Source: Cohnella phaseoli
GTDB lineage: Bacteria; Bacillota; Bacilli; Paenibacillales; Paenibacillaceae
DNA: 64,000 nt
Direction of reading: 5' to 3'
Assembly: GCF_003386235.1 (NCBI RefSeq)
Contig: NZ_QRDZ01000030.1
Span: 1 to 64,000, forward strand
Positions within the stretch are counted from its first letter, which is position 1; each line of letters opens with the position of its first letter. Below, piece by piece: positions 51,181 through 60,027 of this stretch. The notes below the pieces were generated by a model. The model worked only from the letters and a program-made list of their open reading frames with translations. It made no database searches and had not been told where the DNA came from. A program made the position numbers and the translations under genes.

Positions 51181-51192
51181 TCCAATAAAAAG

Positions 51193-51247
51193 AAAAAGAT
51201 CGCTTCTTATCCGGCTCTCTTAGCCAGGGTAGTGGCGATCTTTTTTT
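51193..51247 (+). terminator. Terminator after the homodimer ABC gene
   Basis: Eleven-base inverted repeat aaaaagatcgc/gcgatcttttt with a central loop and a seven-T tail. Confidence 0.88.
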
Positions 51248-51345
51248 ATATTCCGGCAGAGATGGGACAGATGGGGCGCATGCATCATAACCACCTATAG
51301 CTATGCATACACATTGGAGATAATGCAGGCATGGGAGGCTGAGAA

Positions 51346-52740
51346 ATGGACGACAAGAACGACCGCGACCAGACGAACAATCGAAGCTGGCAAAGCGTCG
51401 CTCCTTCGCAATGGGCAGGCGGTCCACAACCGGAGCGTTACTCGCAGACGGTAGGAGAGAGCGGCCCGATTCTCGAACAAGACACGATGCTGCACGAGAA
51501 AAACGAAACTTTTATTCATCAGACCCTACGAGAGCGCCCTTTGCATGTGAAGGGCTTCGGAGCCTTCGGCTATTTCGAGACGGTTAACTCGATGGCGGCT
51601 TATACGAAGCTTTGTTTCCTGCAGCGTCCGGGCCAGCAAGTGCCTGTTGCCGTTCGATTCTCGCTGGCGGCCAGCAACAGGGGGACGCCGGACACTTCGC
51701 GTAATGTGCGCGGCTTCTCGACTAAATTTTATACCGAGCAAGGGATCTTCGACTTAATATGCAACCATCTTCCCGTGTTTACGATTCGGGATCCCATGCG
51801 GTTCGTAGAGACGGTCAGCGCCTTCAACCCGTCGCCCGTCAACAACTTGATGGATCCCAATCGCTTCTGGGGCTTCTACGCGCAAAATCCGGAGGCGACG
51901 CATTTCGTGCTGCAGCTGTACTCCGATCTGGGGACGATCAAGAGCCTGCGGCACATTCCGGGCTACAGCGTGAGTACTTATGTTTGGAAGAATGAACAGG
52001 GTTTCCGTACTTACGTGAAATACAACTGGATTCCGCTAGCCGGCATGCAGTATATCGATAGCCAAGAGGCGGCGCGGCTCGCCTGCGAGAATCCGGATTA
52101 CGCAGGCAAGGATCTCTACGATACGATTGCTCAAGGGAAGCCGGTCGAATATGGGCTGTATGTACAGCTCATGAATCCGCAGGACGAAGCTGCGCTGCCG
52201 TTCGATCCGTTGGACGATACGAAGGTGTGGGATGTGAGGCAGTACCCGCTGCTGCCGGTCGGCAAGATGGTGCTGAACCGCAATCCAGACAATTATAGAG
52301 ATCAGGTGGAGAAGCTGGCTTTTTCCCCGTCCAATATGCTGGAGGGCGCCGAATTTTCATTCGACAGAGTACTGCAAGGCCGCGCCAATATTTATACAGA
52401 TTCACAGCGTCATCGGCTGGGCCCGGATTTTCGCAGCATCCCGATCAACCATCAGGCGAACTGGAAGCCGTCGGACGAGGTAACAAGCGGCACCGGCCGC
52501 CATGTGGAAGGGCGGCTCGAGCGCACCGCGCCTCCCAAGGGGGATGACTTCACGCAGCCGGGGCAATTTTACAATTCGCTGTCGCCCGATCATCGGGAGC
52601 ACTTAGTCCACAACATTGCCTCGGATCTTGGAGCCGCCGTGCCGGAGTTGCAGCGTGTCGTGATCGGTTATCTGAACCAGGCGAGCCCGGAGCTGGGAGA
52701 ACGCGTTGCCCGGCAGATCGGGACCCAAGGGAAAGGATAA
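51346..52740 (+). CDS. Heme catalase
   Basis: Breaks down hydrogen peroxide. A 464-aa clade-type monofunctional catalase. Distal histidine H67 is in LHVKGFGAFGYFE, distal asparagine N140 in DLICNHLPVFTIRDP (usual GNNTP replaced by CNHLP), and the proximal heme tyrosine in RANIYTDSQRHRLGPDF. Key residues are kept. The distal pocket sequence is unusual, so it belongs to a divergent subfamily. No manganese-catalase features. RBS GGGAGGCTGAG. Its place among iron-uptake modules fits protection from iron-driven oxidative stress. Confidence 0.92.
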   Translation: MDDKNDRDQTNNRSWQSVAPSQWAGGPQPERYSQTVGESGPILEQDTMLHEKNETFIHQTLRERPLHVKGFGAFGYFETVNSMAAYTKLCFLQRPGQQVPVAVRFSLAASNRGTPDTSRNVRGFSTKFYTEQGIFDLICNHLPVFTIRDPMRFVETVSAFNPSPVNNLMDPNRFWGFYAQNPEATHFVLQLYSDLGTIKSLRHIPGYSVSTYVWKNEQGFRTYVKYNWIPLAGMQYIDSQEAARLACENPDYAGKDLYDTIAQGKPVEYGLYVQLMNPQDEAALPFDPLDDTKVWDVRQYPLLPVGKMVLNRNPDNYRDQVEKLAFSPSNMLEGAEFSFDRVLQGRANIYTDSQRHRLGPDFRSIPINHQANWKPSDEVTSGTGRHVEGRLERTAPPKGDDFTQPGQFYNSLSPDHREHLVHNIASDLGAAVPELQRVVIGYLNQASPELGERVARQIGTQGKG

Positions 52741-52766
52741 CGCCCTTCTAAACGCCGTAAAACAGT

Positions 52767-53311
52767 GAAGGGGCTGTCTCATAAGTAGGGTCATACAAGA
52801 TGAACGATTAAGAAGAAGTGCATGTATCTCCTGGAGACCTAATCATAACCCGCAACACTTCGAGATAATTTCCAGAAGTTATTCGTATCATCATCGAAGA
52901 CGCTTAAGTGACATACAATCCCTGATCTTGGTTGATTTATACGATTTTCCCTACAAACGTTCGTCGTTTGAGTCTGAGCCGAGTTGCTTTGTGCGGTTTT
53001 TCCTACAAACGTCCGCCGTTTAAGCCCGGTTCGAGCTGCGTTGTACGAATTTCCGACTAACTTCCCTGCGTAAGCTCATGTGTGCAAATAGATCCGTCGT
53101 AAAAGTTTAATATCCGATAAATTGGAAACGTTGTGGGTCATGATTAGTTTGGAGACTGCCTCATACGGTCCTGAAATCTGAAACCACCTTATCACGGGTT
53201 AACCCATTCAAATTTCAGGATCGTATAGCATCGTAGGGAGATACATGCACGACAACATCCTCTATCGATCATTCTTACGTACAACTTTTCTACTTATGGG
53301 ACAGCCCCTTC
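52767..53311. mobile_element. 545-bp MITE-like element with nested 293-bp element
   Basis: Bounded by gaaggggctgtctcataagt (52767-52786) and its inverse acttatgggacagccccttc (53292-53311), 19 of 20 matching. The arms stay partly complementary for about 75 bp (both reach tgcatgtatctcc). An inner hairpin (cggtcctgaaat/atttcaggatcg, about 53178-53224) is present. The 293-bp unit interrupts its left half. No transposase frame. The whole catalase-to-regulator gap (52741-53355) is occupied by it. Confidence 0.8.
52847..53139. mobile_element. 293-bp TIR element, copy 2 (nested)
   Basis: Same length and orientation as copy 1 at 32661, with only scattered substitutions. Here the terminal inverted repeats extend to 18 bp (ctaatcataacccgcaac against gttgtgggtcatgattag). 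It contains the same two tandem units of about 55 bp. Confidence 0.82.
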
Positions 53312-53355
53312 TTGACATTCGGCGGGGTTGTCCCGATCCCCGATTTCTCCCTGAT

Positions 53356-54063
53356 TTACTCGACAATTCCGTAGCCAAAGCCCCTGATCGTCTGAATGAT
53401 GTCGCCCGATCCGGGCGAAGCCCCGTTCATTTTTTCCCGCAGCCGCTTGACGTGAGTGTCCACTGTACGAGTGTCGTTCTGGAAGGCGGCTTTCCATACG
53501 GCTCTGATTAGTTGCTGCCGAGAGAACGGCATGCCGAAGTTGGCGGCCAAGTAGTAGAGCAGCTCGAACTCCTTGACGGTCAGCTCCATTCTCGCTCCGT
53601 CCACCGTCACCTTGCGCGTGCTGGGGTCCATTCCGATGCGGGGCAGGGCGATTGGACTGACGGGCCCCGGCTTGTGCGGACGATACCCTTGCGTCGACGT
53701 GCGGTACAGGATGCCGCTAATGCGATGGACGACCTCGCGCGGGCTGAACGGCTTGACGACAAAATCGTCCGCGCCGGCCTGGAACCCGCCGATGACATCC
53801 TGTTCGCTTTCTTTGCCGGTTATGAAGACGACCGGGGTGTTGCTAGCGGTCTTAATGATATGGCAAAGCTCCAATCCGTTAATGCCCGGGAGCTCGATAT
53901 CGAGCACGATCAGATCGAAGCTTCTGTTCGACAGACGGCGCAGGGCGCTTAAGCCGTGCGACTCTTCGAGTACCCGAAAGCCCTCTTTTTTCAAATAGCG
54001 GCCTAGCGTATTGCGTGTATGTCTTTCCTCGTCGACAATCAAAATTTGTGCGGTGGACATCAA
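53356..54063 (-). CDS. Orphan OmpR-family response regulator
   Basis: A 235-aa regulator. The receiver keeps D55 in IVLDIELPG and K in VVKPFSP, but the acidic cluster reads VDEERHT (two acidic residues with an extra E). A Pro-rich linker (GYRPHKPGPVSP) joins it to a winged helix ending GFGYGIVE. No histidine kinase gene is adjacent. Its promoter region carries a perfect Fur box shared with the divergent AraC gene, so it looks iron-regulated. Confidence 0.9.
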   Translation of the reverse strand: MMSTAQILIVDEERHTRNTLGRYLKKEGFRVLEESHGLSALRRLSNRSFDLIVLDIELPGINGLELCHIIKTASNTPVVFITGKESEQDVIGGFQAGADDFVVKPFSPREVVHRISGILYRTSTQGYRPHKPGPVSPIALPRIGMDPSTRKVTVDGARMELTVKEFELLYYLAANFGMPFSRQQLIRAVWKAAFQNDTRTVDTHVKRLREKMNGASPGSGDIIQTIRGFGYGIVE

Positions 54064-54115
54064 TATGGCCTCCTTAATTGCTTCTTCTCGACGTTCCGGC
54101 TTGTCTGCTATAATA

Positions 54116-54134
54116 GATAATGATAATCATTATC
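54116..54134. promoter_or_regulatory. Perfect Fur box between response regulator and AraC genes
   Basis: Exact 19-bp consensus gataatgataatcattatc, starting 2 nt after a TATAAT (54109-54114) and followed by a second TATAAT (54138-54143). It lies 53 nt from the regulator start and 41 nt from the AraC start. Confidence 0.92.
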
Positions 54135-54174
54135 AATTATAATCATATCTAGCATATAACTCAAGGAGGCAATT

Positions 54175-55170
54175 ATGGTTCATATTGAGCATCGCGATAT
54201 GCATCAGCATTTCTATCAGTACAAGCCGTTTTTGGAAATGATCGACGATCACGATCTGACGATGGAGGTGCTGAGACTGCCGGAGCATGTGGGCGAAGGA
54301 GAGGTCAGAAGGCTGATTCTTCGCGGGGGGATGGAGCTCTGCATAACCGAGTATCGGATGCGCGACGAACGGGTCACGACCTTCAAAGGAAGCGAAGCGC
54401 TGGTGGAGCTGAATTACTGTTTGGAGGGGGGCGGGCTGTTCGAAGTATCGGGGCGGCGATTTGAGGTGAAGCCGAACGAATGGCAGCTTCTGTTGATGAA
54501 AGATTTGTATGCGGTCATGAAGCACGAGCCGGACAGGAAAATGCATTTTCTCGGCATTCGGATGAAGGAGTCGGACTTCCGGGAATATGTCGGAGCGGGG
54601 GAGGGCGAGGAGGCGACGGCCGTTCCTCGTCTGCGTGGCGCTCAACCGTTCTATGCGGCCAGCCGGCCGATGACGCCGGAGATCGGCGCGGTCGTGCGGG
54701 AGCTGGCGGCGCGGGCGCGTCAAGAAACGATGCCCAGACTGTACATGGAGAGCAAAACGCTGGAGCTGCTTCTGCTGAGCTTGCGACAATACTTTCTTCC
54801 GGAGGATGGAAGGGGCGCGAAGTCCATTCTCAGAGGCAACGATCTTGACAAAATCAAACGAGCGAAAGCCGTTCTTCGGGAGAAAATGGACAGTCCGCCG
54901 ACGCTGCTGCAGCTGGCCAGGCTGGTTGGGCTCAACGACAACAAGCTGAAGCTCGGCTTCAAGGAGGTGTTCGGCAACACTGTGTTCGGAGTGCTGCGGG
55001 AGATGCGTCTGGAGCAAGCCAAGCTATGTCTGGAGCAGGGAACGATGAATGTCAGCGAAACGGCGTATGCGGTCGGCTACTCGAATCCGGGCCATTTTGC
55101 CGAAGCCTTCCGGCGCAAATACGGCATTCAGCCGCACACGCTGCTGCATCGAGCTAAAATCTCCGTATAA
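54175..55170 (+). CDS. AraC-family regulator (PchR-like)
   Basis: A 331-aa protein with an N-terminal sensor of about 220 residues (LVELNYCLEGGGLFEVSGRRFEVKPNEW) and a C-terminal double helix-turn-helix (about 235-328, LLQLARLVGLNDNKLKLGFKEVFGNTVF, VSETAYAVGYSNPGHFAEAFRRKYGIQP). PchR-type regulators activate siderophore uptake when loaded with ferric siderophore. RBS AAGGAGG lies before the ATG. First gene of the lipoprotein/ABC pair 3 region. Confidence 0.92.
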   Translation: MVHIEHRDMHQHFYQYKPFLEMIDDHDLTMEVLRLPEHVGEGEVRRLILRGGMELCITEYRMRDERVTTFKGSEALVELNYCLEGGGLFEVSGRRFEVKPNEWQLLLMKDLYAVMKHEPDRKMHFLGIRMKESDFREYVGAGEGEEATAVPRLRGAQPFYAASRPMTPEIGAVVRELAARARQETMPRLYMESKTLELLLLSLRQYFLPEDGRGAKSILRGNDLDKIKRAKAVLREKMDSPPTLLQLARLVGLNDNKLKLGFKEVFGNTVFGVLREMRLEQAKLCLEQGTMNVSETAYAVGYSNPGHFAEAFRRKYGIQPHTLLHRAKISV

Positions 55171-55271
55171 CCGCCGAAAAAATCCGTCCGTCGGCAGACA
55201 GCTTCTCGCTATTGGTGATAATGTTTCTCAGTGAGTGTGCTGAGAAGATACGATATGAGGAGCGTGCAGGG

Positions 55272-56333
55272 ATGGATAGGAGAAGAAAATGGAGCATCGG
55301 TATTGCGGCGTTGATCATAGCGGCTGCGCTTGGCGCGGCGGGCTGCGGTAACAGCAAAGGCAACGGCGACGAGGGGAGCGTTTCTTCAGCCTCTACGAAT
55401 GGCGGGCAAGCCGGACAGAGTGGGCAGAGCGGGCAGAGTGGGCAGGCCTCGCAGGCTGCGTCTGCCGAGTCGCCCAAGCCGGACGCAGAACTGCGCAAGG
55501 TGAAGGATGCGAAGGGCGAGACGGAGATTCCTGCGAAGCCGCAGCGAATCGTCGATATTTCCGGCGCATCGGAGGAGCTGGCGCTGCTCGGCTTTAAGCC
55601 GATCGGCACGGCGAATCAGGACAGTCTCAAGCCGGGAGAGATGCCGGCTTACTTAAAGGAATACGTTGCGGACGCGCAGATTGTCGGCAACTATGCGAGC
55701 GGGGAGGCGAATTTGGAGCGGATTGCGGCGCTAGAGCCGGATTTGATCGTCTCCAGCGCAATGTTCGACAAGGTGTACGAGCAGTTGAGCAAAATCGCGC
55801 CCGTGTTCGTTATCGAAGACGATCCGCTGTCTTTCGCGGGCTGGCGCAATCGGCTCGTGCAGCTTGGCGCGGCGCTCGGCGAAGAGGCGAAGGCCGCGGA
55901 GTGGCAGAAGGCTTACGACGATAAGGCCAAGGCAATCGGAGAGCGGATCAAGGCGGAAGCGGGGGAAGACAATTTCGCCGTCGTGGTGGCTTTCCCTAAC
56001 AACCTGAGCGTCTTCAGCGGCACAGGGCTGGGAGATATGCTGTACGGAGATTTGGGTCTGCCCCGTTCACCCGGCATTCCGGCGGAAGGCTGGGGCGAGA
56101 CAATCAGCCTGGAAGGGCTGACGAAAATCGATGCGGACCGTATTTTCCTGCAATTTGCCGAGGGGACCGACGCGGAGCTTGAAGACAGCGTCGTATGGCG
56201 AAGCTTGAAAGCTGTGCGCGACGGCCGCGTGTACAAGCTACCGAACGAGGACTATTACGATATGACCTTCAGCCCGATCGGCAAGGAACGACTGCTGGAC
56301 AAAATAGCCGAGCTGGCGCTAGCCGCACCTTGA
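55272..56333 (+). CDS. FecB-type lipoprotein of the ABC pair 3 operon
   Basis: A 353-aa lipoprotein with lipobox GAAGC (Cys about 22). A low-complexity linker with four QSGQ-type repeats (GQAGQSGQSGQSGQASQ) precedes the class III fold (PQRIVDISGASEELALLGFKPIGTANQD ... IDADRIFLQFAEG). ATG 55272 is preferred over an upstream in-frame start because the signal peptide begins there. It is followed 53 nt later by the half-transporter genes and closely resembles the pair 2 lipoprotein in layout. Confidence 0.9.
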   Translation: MDRRRKWSIGIAALIIAAALGAAGCGNSKGNGDEGSVSSASTNGGQAGQSGQSGQSGQASQAASAESPKPDAELRKVKDAKGETEIPAKPQRIVDISGASEELALLGFKPIGTANQDSLKPGEMPAYLKEYVADAQIVGNYASGEANLERIAALEPDLIVSSAMFDKVYEQLSKIAPVFVIEDDPLSFAGWRNRLVQLGAALGEEAKAAEWQKAYDDKAKAIGERIKAEAGEDNFAVVVAFPNNLSVFSGTGLGDMLYGDLGLPRSPGIPAEGWGETISLEGLTKIDADRIFLQFAEGTDAELEDSVVWRSLKAVRDGRVYKLPNEDYYDMTFSPIGKERLLDKIAELALAAP

Positions 56334-56386
56334 CCGATCGGGAGGAAGGGAAATAGCCAGAAGGAAAATGGCAAGGAGGAGAACGC

Positions 56387-58222
56387 ATGCAGAACAAAAC
56401 GGGCATTGCCCGATTGCTTGAAATCGCCGGGGAGAGACGCGGCCTGCTGATTGTCTCCGGGCTGCTCTCGGCGCTCAGCGCAATCGCTTCGCTCGTGCCC
56501 TACGCAGCCGTCTATTATATTTTGAGAGAGCTGCTGGAGCATGCCGCCGCACCCGCTGGAGCCGACGGAGCCGCGATGACTCGCTGGGGCGTATATGCCC
56601 TGCTCGGACTGCTGGGCAGCCTGGCTCTGATGTATGCCGGGGGCATGGCTTCGCATATTGCCGCTTTCCGCATTTTGTACGGCTTGAGGATCAAGCTGTC
56701 CGCCCATATCGCCAGATTGCCGCTTGGCTGGTTGAACGGGACTTCGACGGGAGCGGTCAAAAAAACGCTGGAGCAAAACGTCGAGAAAGTCGAGACGTTC
56801 GTCGCGCACCAGTTGCCCGATCTCGTTCAAGTCGCTGCGACGACGCTGCTGATGATTGCGGTCATGCTGACGTTAAACGTCTGGCTGGCGCTCGCCTGCA
56901 TCGTGCCGATCGTTCTGGCCATCGTCGTGCAGATGAAGCTGATGAGCGGTTCGGGAACGCAGGAGCACGTAAAAAGGTATTACGATTCGCTGGAGCGTAT
57001 GAGCGGCGCGGCCGTGCAGTACGTACGCGGGATGCCGGCGGTCAAGGTGTTCGGACAGACGGTCCATTCCTTCCGCAGATTTTATGCCGATATGATGCAA
57101 TACCGCGATTATTGCGTAAAGTTTACCGACCAGTTCCAGAACGGCTTTCTGATCTTTAAGGTCGTGCTCGTCTCGTTCGCCGCTTTCGTGCTGCCGGTTG
57201 GCGTCTTCCTGCTTTCGCGCAGCCCGGATAGCGTCGCGTTCGCTTCGGTGCTGCTGTTTTTCCTGATTATGTCGCCGGGCATCTCGGCTCCGATGTTCAA
57301 GATCATGTTTCTGACCTCCACGCTGCGCGACATTCGCGAGGGCGTCGAGCGCATCGACCGCATTTTGACGGAGAAACCCGTGCCGGAGCCGGAGCGGCCG
57401 AAGCAGCCTGCCTCCTTCGACATCGAGTTTGCCAACGTCAGCTTTTCGTATGGGGCGGAGGGCGGCGGGAGCGAAGCGCTCTCGGACATTTCGTTCACGG
57501 CCCGGCAGGGCGAGGTTACCGCTCTGGTCGGGCCGTCGGGCGCAGGCAAATCGACGGTGGCCAATCTGGTTCCGCGTTTCTGGGACGTGTCGTCGGGCGC
57601 TATTCGCATCGGAGGCGCGGACATTAGGGAGATGGCTTCGGAGCAACTGATGGACACGGTTGCGTTCGTGTTTCAGGACACGTTTCTGTTTTACGACACC
57701 ATCTATAACAATATCGCCGTCGGTCGGCCCGAGGCTGCGCCGGAGGAGGTGTATGCGGCGGCGTTTTCCGCGCAGTGCCACGAATTTATCGGCAAGCTGC
57801 CGCAGGGCTACGAGACGCGAATCGGAGAGGGCGGCGTTTACTTGTCCGGCGGAGAGGAGCAGCGGATCGCGGTGGCGCGGGCCATTCTGAAGAATGCGCC
57901 GATTCTTGTCCTGGACGAGGCTACGGCGTTTGCCGACCCCGAGAACGAATATGAGATGCAGCTGGCGCTAGGAGAGCTGATGAAGGGCAAGACGGTCGTC
58001 GTCATCGCGCATCGGCTGGCGACGATCCGCGACGCGAATCTGATTCTCGTGATGAACGAGGGACGGATTGCCGAGCGGGGAGCGCACGATAAACTTATCG
58101 CCGCGGACGGGATTTACGCCCGGATGTGGCGCGCTTATACCGATTCTGCCGAATGGCGGCTCGGAGCGGATAGAGAGGAGGCGACTTCGAATGGGCGTGC
58201 TGCGCAACATAACGGCGGGTAA
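56387..58222 (+). CDS. Exporter-fold ABC half-transporter, pair 3 subunit A
   Basis: A 611-aa TMD-NBD protein, a close paralogue of the gene at 5710 (same length, MxNKTGxARLLEIAGExRG start, NGTSTGAVKKTLEQNVEKVET and YVRGMPAVKVFG shared). Walker A GPSGAGKS, signature LSGGEEQR, Walker B ILVLDEAT, D-loop AFADPENE. RBS AAGGAGGA. Overlaps subunit B by 32 nt. Co-localisation with a binding protein supports import of a metal chelate. Confidence 0.88.
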   Translation: MQNKTGIARLLEIAGERRGLLIVSGLLSALSAIASLVPYAAVYYILRELLEHAAAPAGADGAAMTRWGVYALLGLLGSLALMYAGGMASHIAAFRILYGLRIKLSAHIARLPLGWLNGTSTGAVKKTLEQNVEKVETFVAHQLPDLVQVAATTLLMIAVMLTLNVWLALACIVPIVLAIVVQMKLMSGSGTQEHVKRYYDSLERMSGAAVQYVRGMPAVKVFGQTVHSFRRFYADMMQYRDYCVKFTDQFQNGFLIFKVVLVSFAAFVLPVGVFLLSRSPDSVAFASVLLFFLIMSPGISAPMFKIMFLTSTLRDIREGVERIDRILTEKPVPEPERPKQPASFDIEFANVSFSYGAEGGGSEALSDISFTARQGEVTALVGPSGAGKSTVANLVPRFWDVSSGAIRIGGADIREMASEQLMDTVAFVFQDTFLFYDTIYNNIAVGRPEAAPEEVYAAAFSAQCHEFIGKLPQGYETRIGEGGVYLSGGEEQRIAVARAILKNAPILVLDEATAFADPENEYEMQLALGELMKGKTVVVIAHRLATIRDANLILVMNEGRIAERGAHDKLIAADGIYARMWRAYTDSAEWRLGADREEATSNGRAAQHNGG

Positions 58223-59927
58223 CCCCCGCGCTTTAGTTAAACCGGTCGCGTACACGACGCTGGCCAATCTGGCGGGCGTCCTTCCGTTCGCGCTGCTGGT
58301 GGAGGCGGCCCGGCTCGTCTACGAGCCGTTCGCGAATCCGGCGCTGGCGCTGGATACGGCGAGGCTGTGGTGGATATGCGCCTTAATGGGCGTCTCGCTG
58401 CTGCTTCTGTATGTGTTGGAAATTCCGGCGTACCGTTCGCAGTTTCGCAACGCTTATAGCGCGGCGGCGGACGGACGCTCGCGGCTGGCGGAGCATCTGC
58501 GCAAGCTGCCGCTGGGTTACCTGAACAAGCGCGATCCGGGCGATCTCGCCAATATGATGATGGGCGACTTTACGATGCTGGAGCACGGCATCTCCCATCT
58601 CGTGCCGCAGATGATCGGAGCGCTCGTCATGCCGGTGCTGGCTCTGGCGGGACTGTCGCTGCTCGATTGGCGGATGGCGCTCTCGTTGTTCGCGGCGCTT
58701 CCGCTGGCGATTGCGCTTGTGCTGCTGACCTCCGGCTTTCAACGCAGGCTGGGCGCCGGCCATATGGGAGCGAAGATCGAGGCGGGCAACCGGCTGCAGG
58801 AATATTTGAACGGCATTCGCGTCATCAAGGCATATAATCTGACCGGAGAGCGGTTCACGAAGCTGGAGCGGTCGTTTAAGGATTTGATGCGGCACAGCAT
58901 ACGCATCGAAGGCATGCTTGGACCGATCGTGCTGAGCGCGGTTGCCTTCGTCCGCTCCGGTCTGACGCTGATGATCATCGTTGGCGTGCACCTGCTGCTG
59001 GGGGGACGGCTCGACATCGTCACGTTCGTTTCTTTCCTGATCGTCGGCTCGCGCATTTTCGACCCGCTGACCTCCGCGCTTGCCGGGTATGCGGAGTTCC
59101 GCTATTACGAGCAGGCGGGGGAGCGCATCTTGAAGCTGCTGAAGGAGCCCGTGATGACGGGGGAGCGGCAGCCTCCCGACCGGCATGACATCGAATTGCG
59201 GGGCGTGACCTTCGGCTATCGTCAGCAGGCGGTGCTGAAAGACGTAAGTCTCGCCGTGCCGGTCGGCTCATTCACCGCGTTGGTCGGACCGTCCGGCAGC
59301 GGGAAGAGCACGGTTTTGCGGCTTATTGCGCGGTTCTACGATCCGGACGCCGGAGAGGTGCTGCTTGGCGGCGATAACGTTCGGAGCATGGAGCCGGAAG
59401 CGCTGCTGCGCAAAGTATCGATGGTGTTTCAGGACGTCTACCTGTTTCAAGACACGATTGCGAACAATATTCGCTTCGGCCGCGGCGACGCGACGATGGA
59501 GGAGATCGTGGAGGCCGCACGCCAGGCCTGCTGCCACGATTTCATCAGGAAGCTGCCCAATGGCTACGACACGTTGGTCGGAGAAGGAGGCAGCACGCTG
59601 TCCGGCGGCGAGAAGCAGCGAATTTCCATTGCAAGGGCGATGCTGAAGAACGCGCCGATCGTGCTGCTGGACGAGGCGACCGCATCGCTCGATCCGGAGA
59701 ACGAGGCATCCATTCAGCAGGCAATCGACCGGCTCGTGCAGGGCAGAACGGTTATCGCCATCGCCCACCGTCTGAAGACGGTTAGAGGAGCCGACAATAT
59801 CGCCGTGCTGTCCGAAGGCAGGATCGTCGAGCAGGGGCGTCATGACGATCTGCTGGCCGCCGGAGGCTTGTACAAGCGGATGTGGGAGCTGCAGCGACAG
59901 GCGAGCGGCTGGAAAATTTCCTCGTAA
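58191..59927 (+). CDS. Exporter-fold ABC half-transporter, pair 3 subunit B
   Basis: A 578-aa partner, paralogue of the gene at 7508 (both begin with LRNITAGNPRALVKP-like sequence). ATG 58191 follows GAGGAGG with normal spacing; the frame upstream is overlap. Walker A GPSGSGKS, signature LSGGEKQR, Walker B IVLLDEAT, D-loop SLDPENE. The two A/B gene pairs, at 5.7 and 56.4 kb, evidently arose by duplication or separate acquisition of the same unit. Confidence 0.88.
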   Translation: MGVLRNITAGNPRALVKPVAYTTLANLAGVLPFALLVEAARLVYEPFANPALALDTARLWWICALMGVSLLLLYVLEIPAYRSQFRNAYSAAADGRSRLAEHLRKLPLGYLNKRDPGDLANMMMGDFTMLEHGISHLVPQMIGALVMPVLALAGLSLLDWRMALSLFAALPLAIALVLLTSGFQRRLGAGHMGAKIEAGNRLQEYLNGIRVIKAYNLTGERFTKLERSFKDLMRHSIRIEGMLGPIVLSAVAFVRSGLTLMIIVGVHLLLGGRLDIVTFVSFLIVGSRIFDPLTSALAGYAEFRYYEQAGERILKLLKEPVMTGERQPPDRHDIELRGVTFGYRQQAVLKDVSLAVPVGSFTALVGPSGSGKSTVLRLIARFYDPDAGEVLLGGDNVRSMEPEALLRKVSMVFQDVYLFQDTIANNIRFGRGDATMEEIVEAARQACCHDFIRKLPNGYDTLVGEGGSTLSGGEKQRISIARAMLKNAPIVLLDEATASLDPENEASIQQAIDRLVQGRTVIAIAHRLKTVRGADNIAVLSEGRIVEQGRHDDLLAAGGLYKRMWELQRQASGWKISS

Positions 59928-59942
59928 AAGCAAAGCTTACAT

Positions 59943-59993
59943 TTGCAAATTTCGCCCGATTCCACTACAATCTAATTGATAATGATTATCAAT
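59943..59993 (+). promoter_or_regulatory. Consensus promoter with Fur box at the transcription start
   Basis: TTGCAA (59943), a 17-nt spacer and TACAAT (59966-59971), followed by the perfect 9-1-9 palindrome attgataatgattatcaat (59975-59993) across the expected start site. It drives the small AraC gene and probably the enzyme gene after it. Confidence 0.9.
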
Positions 59994-60027
59994 GATAATG
60001 AGTGGAAGAAGGAGGCGTTATACGGGA

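Noticed and set aside
52741..53355. Complete insertion sequence between catalase and regulator genes
   Set aside because: The ends look IS-like, but there is no transposase frame; a MITE-like element is the better description.
53245..53511. 88-aa plus-strand frame starting at 53245
   Set aside because: It spans the end of the MITE-like element and the antisense of the response regulator; no family match.
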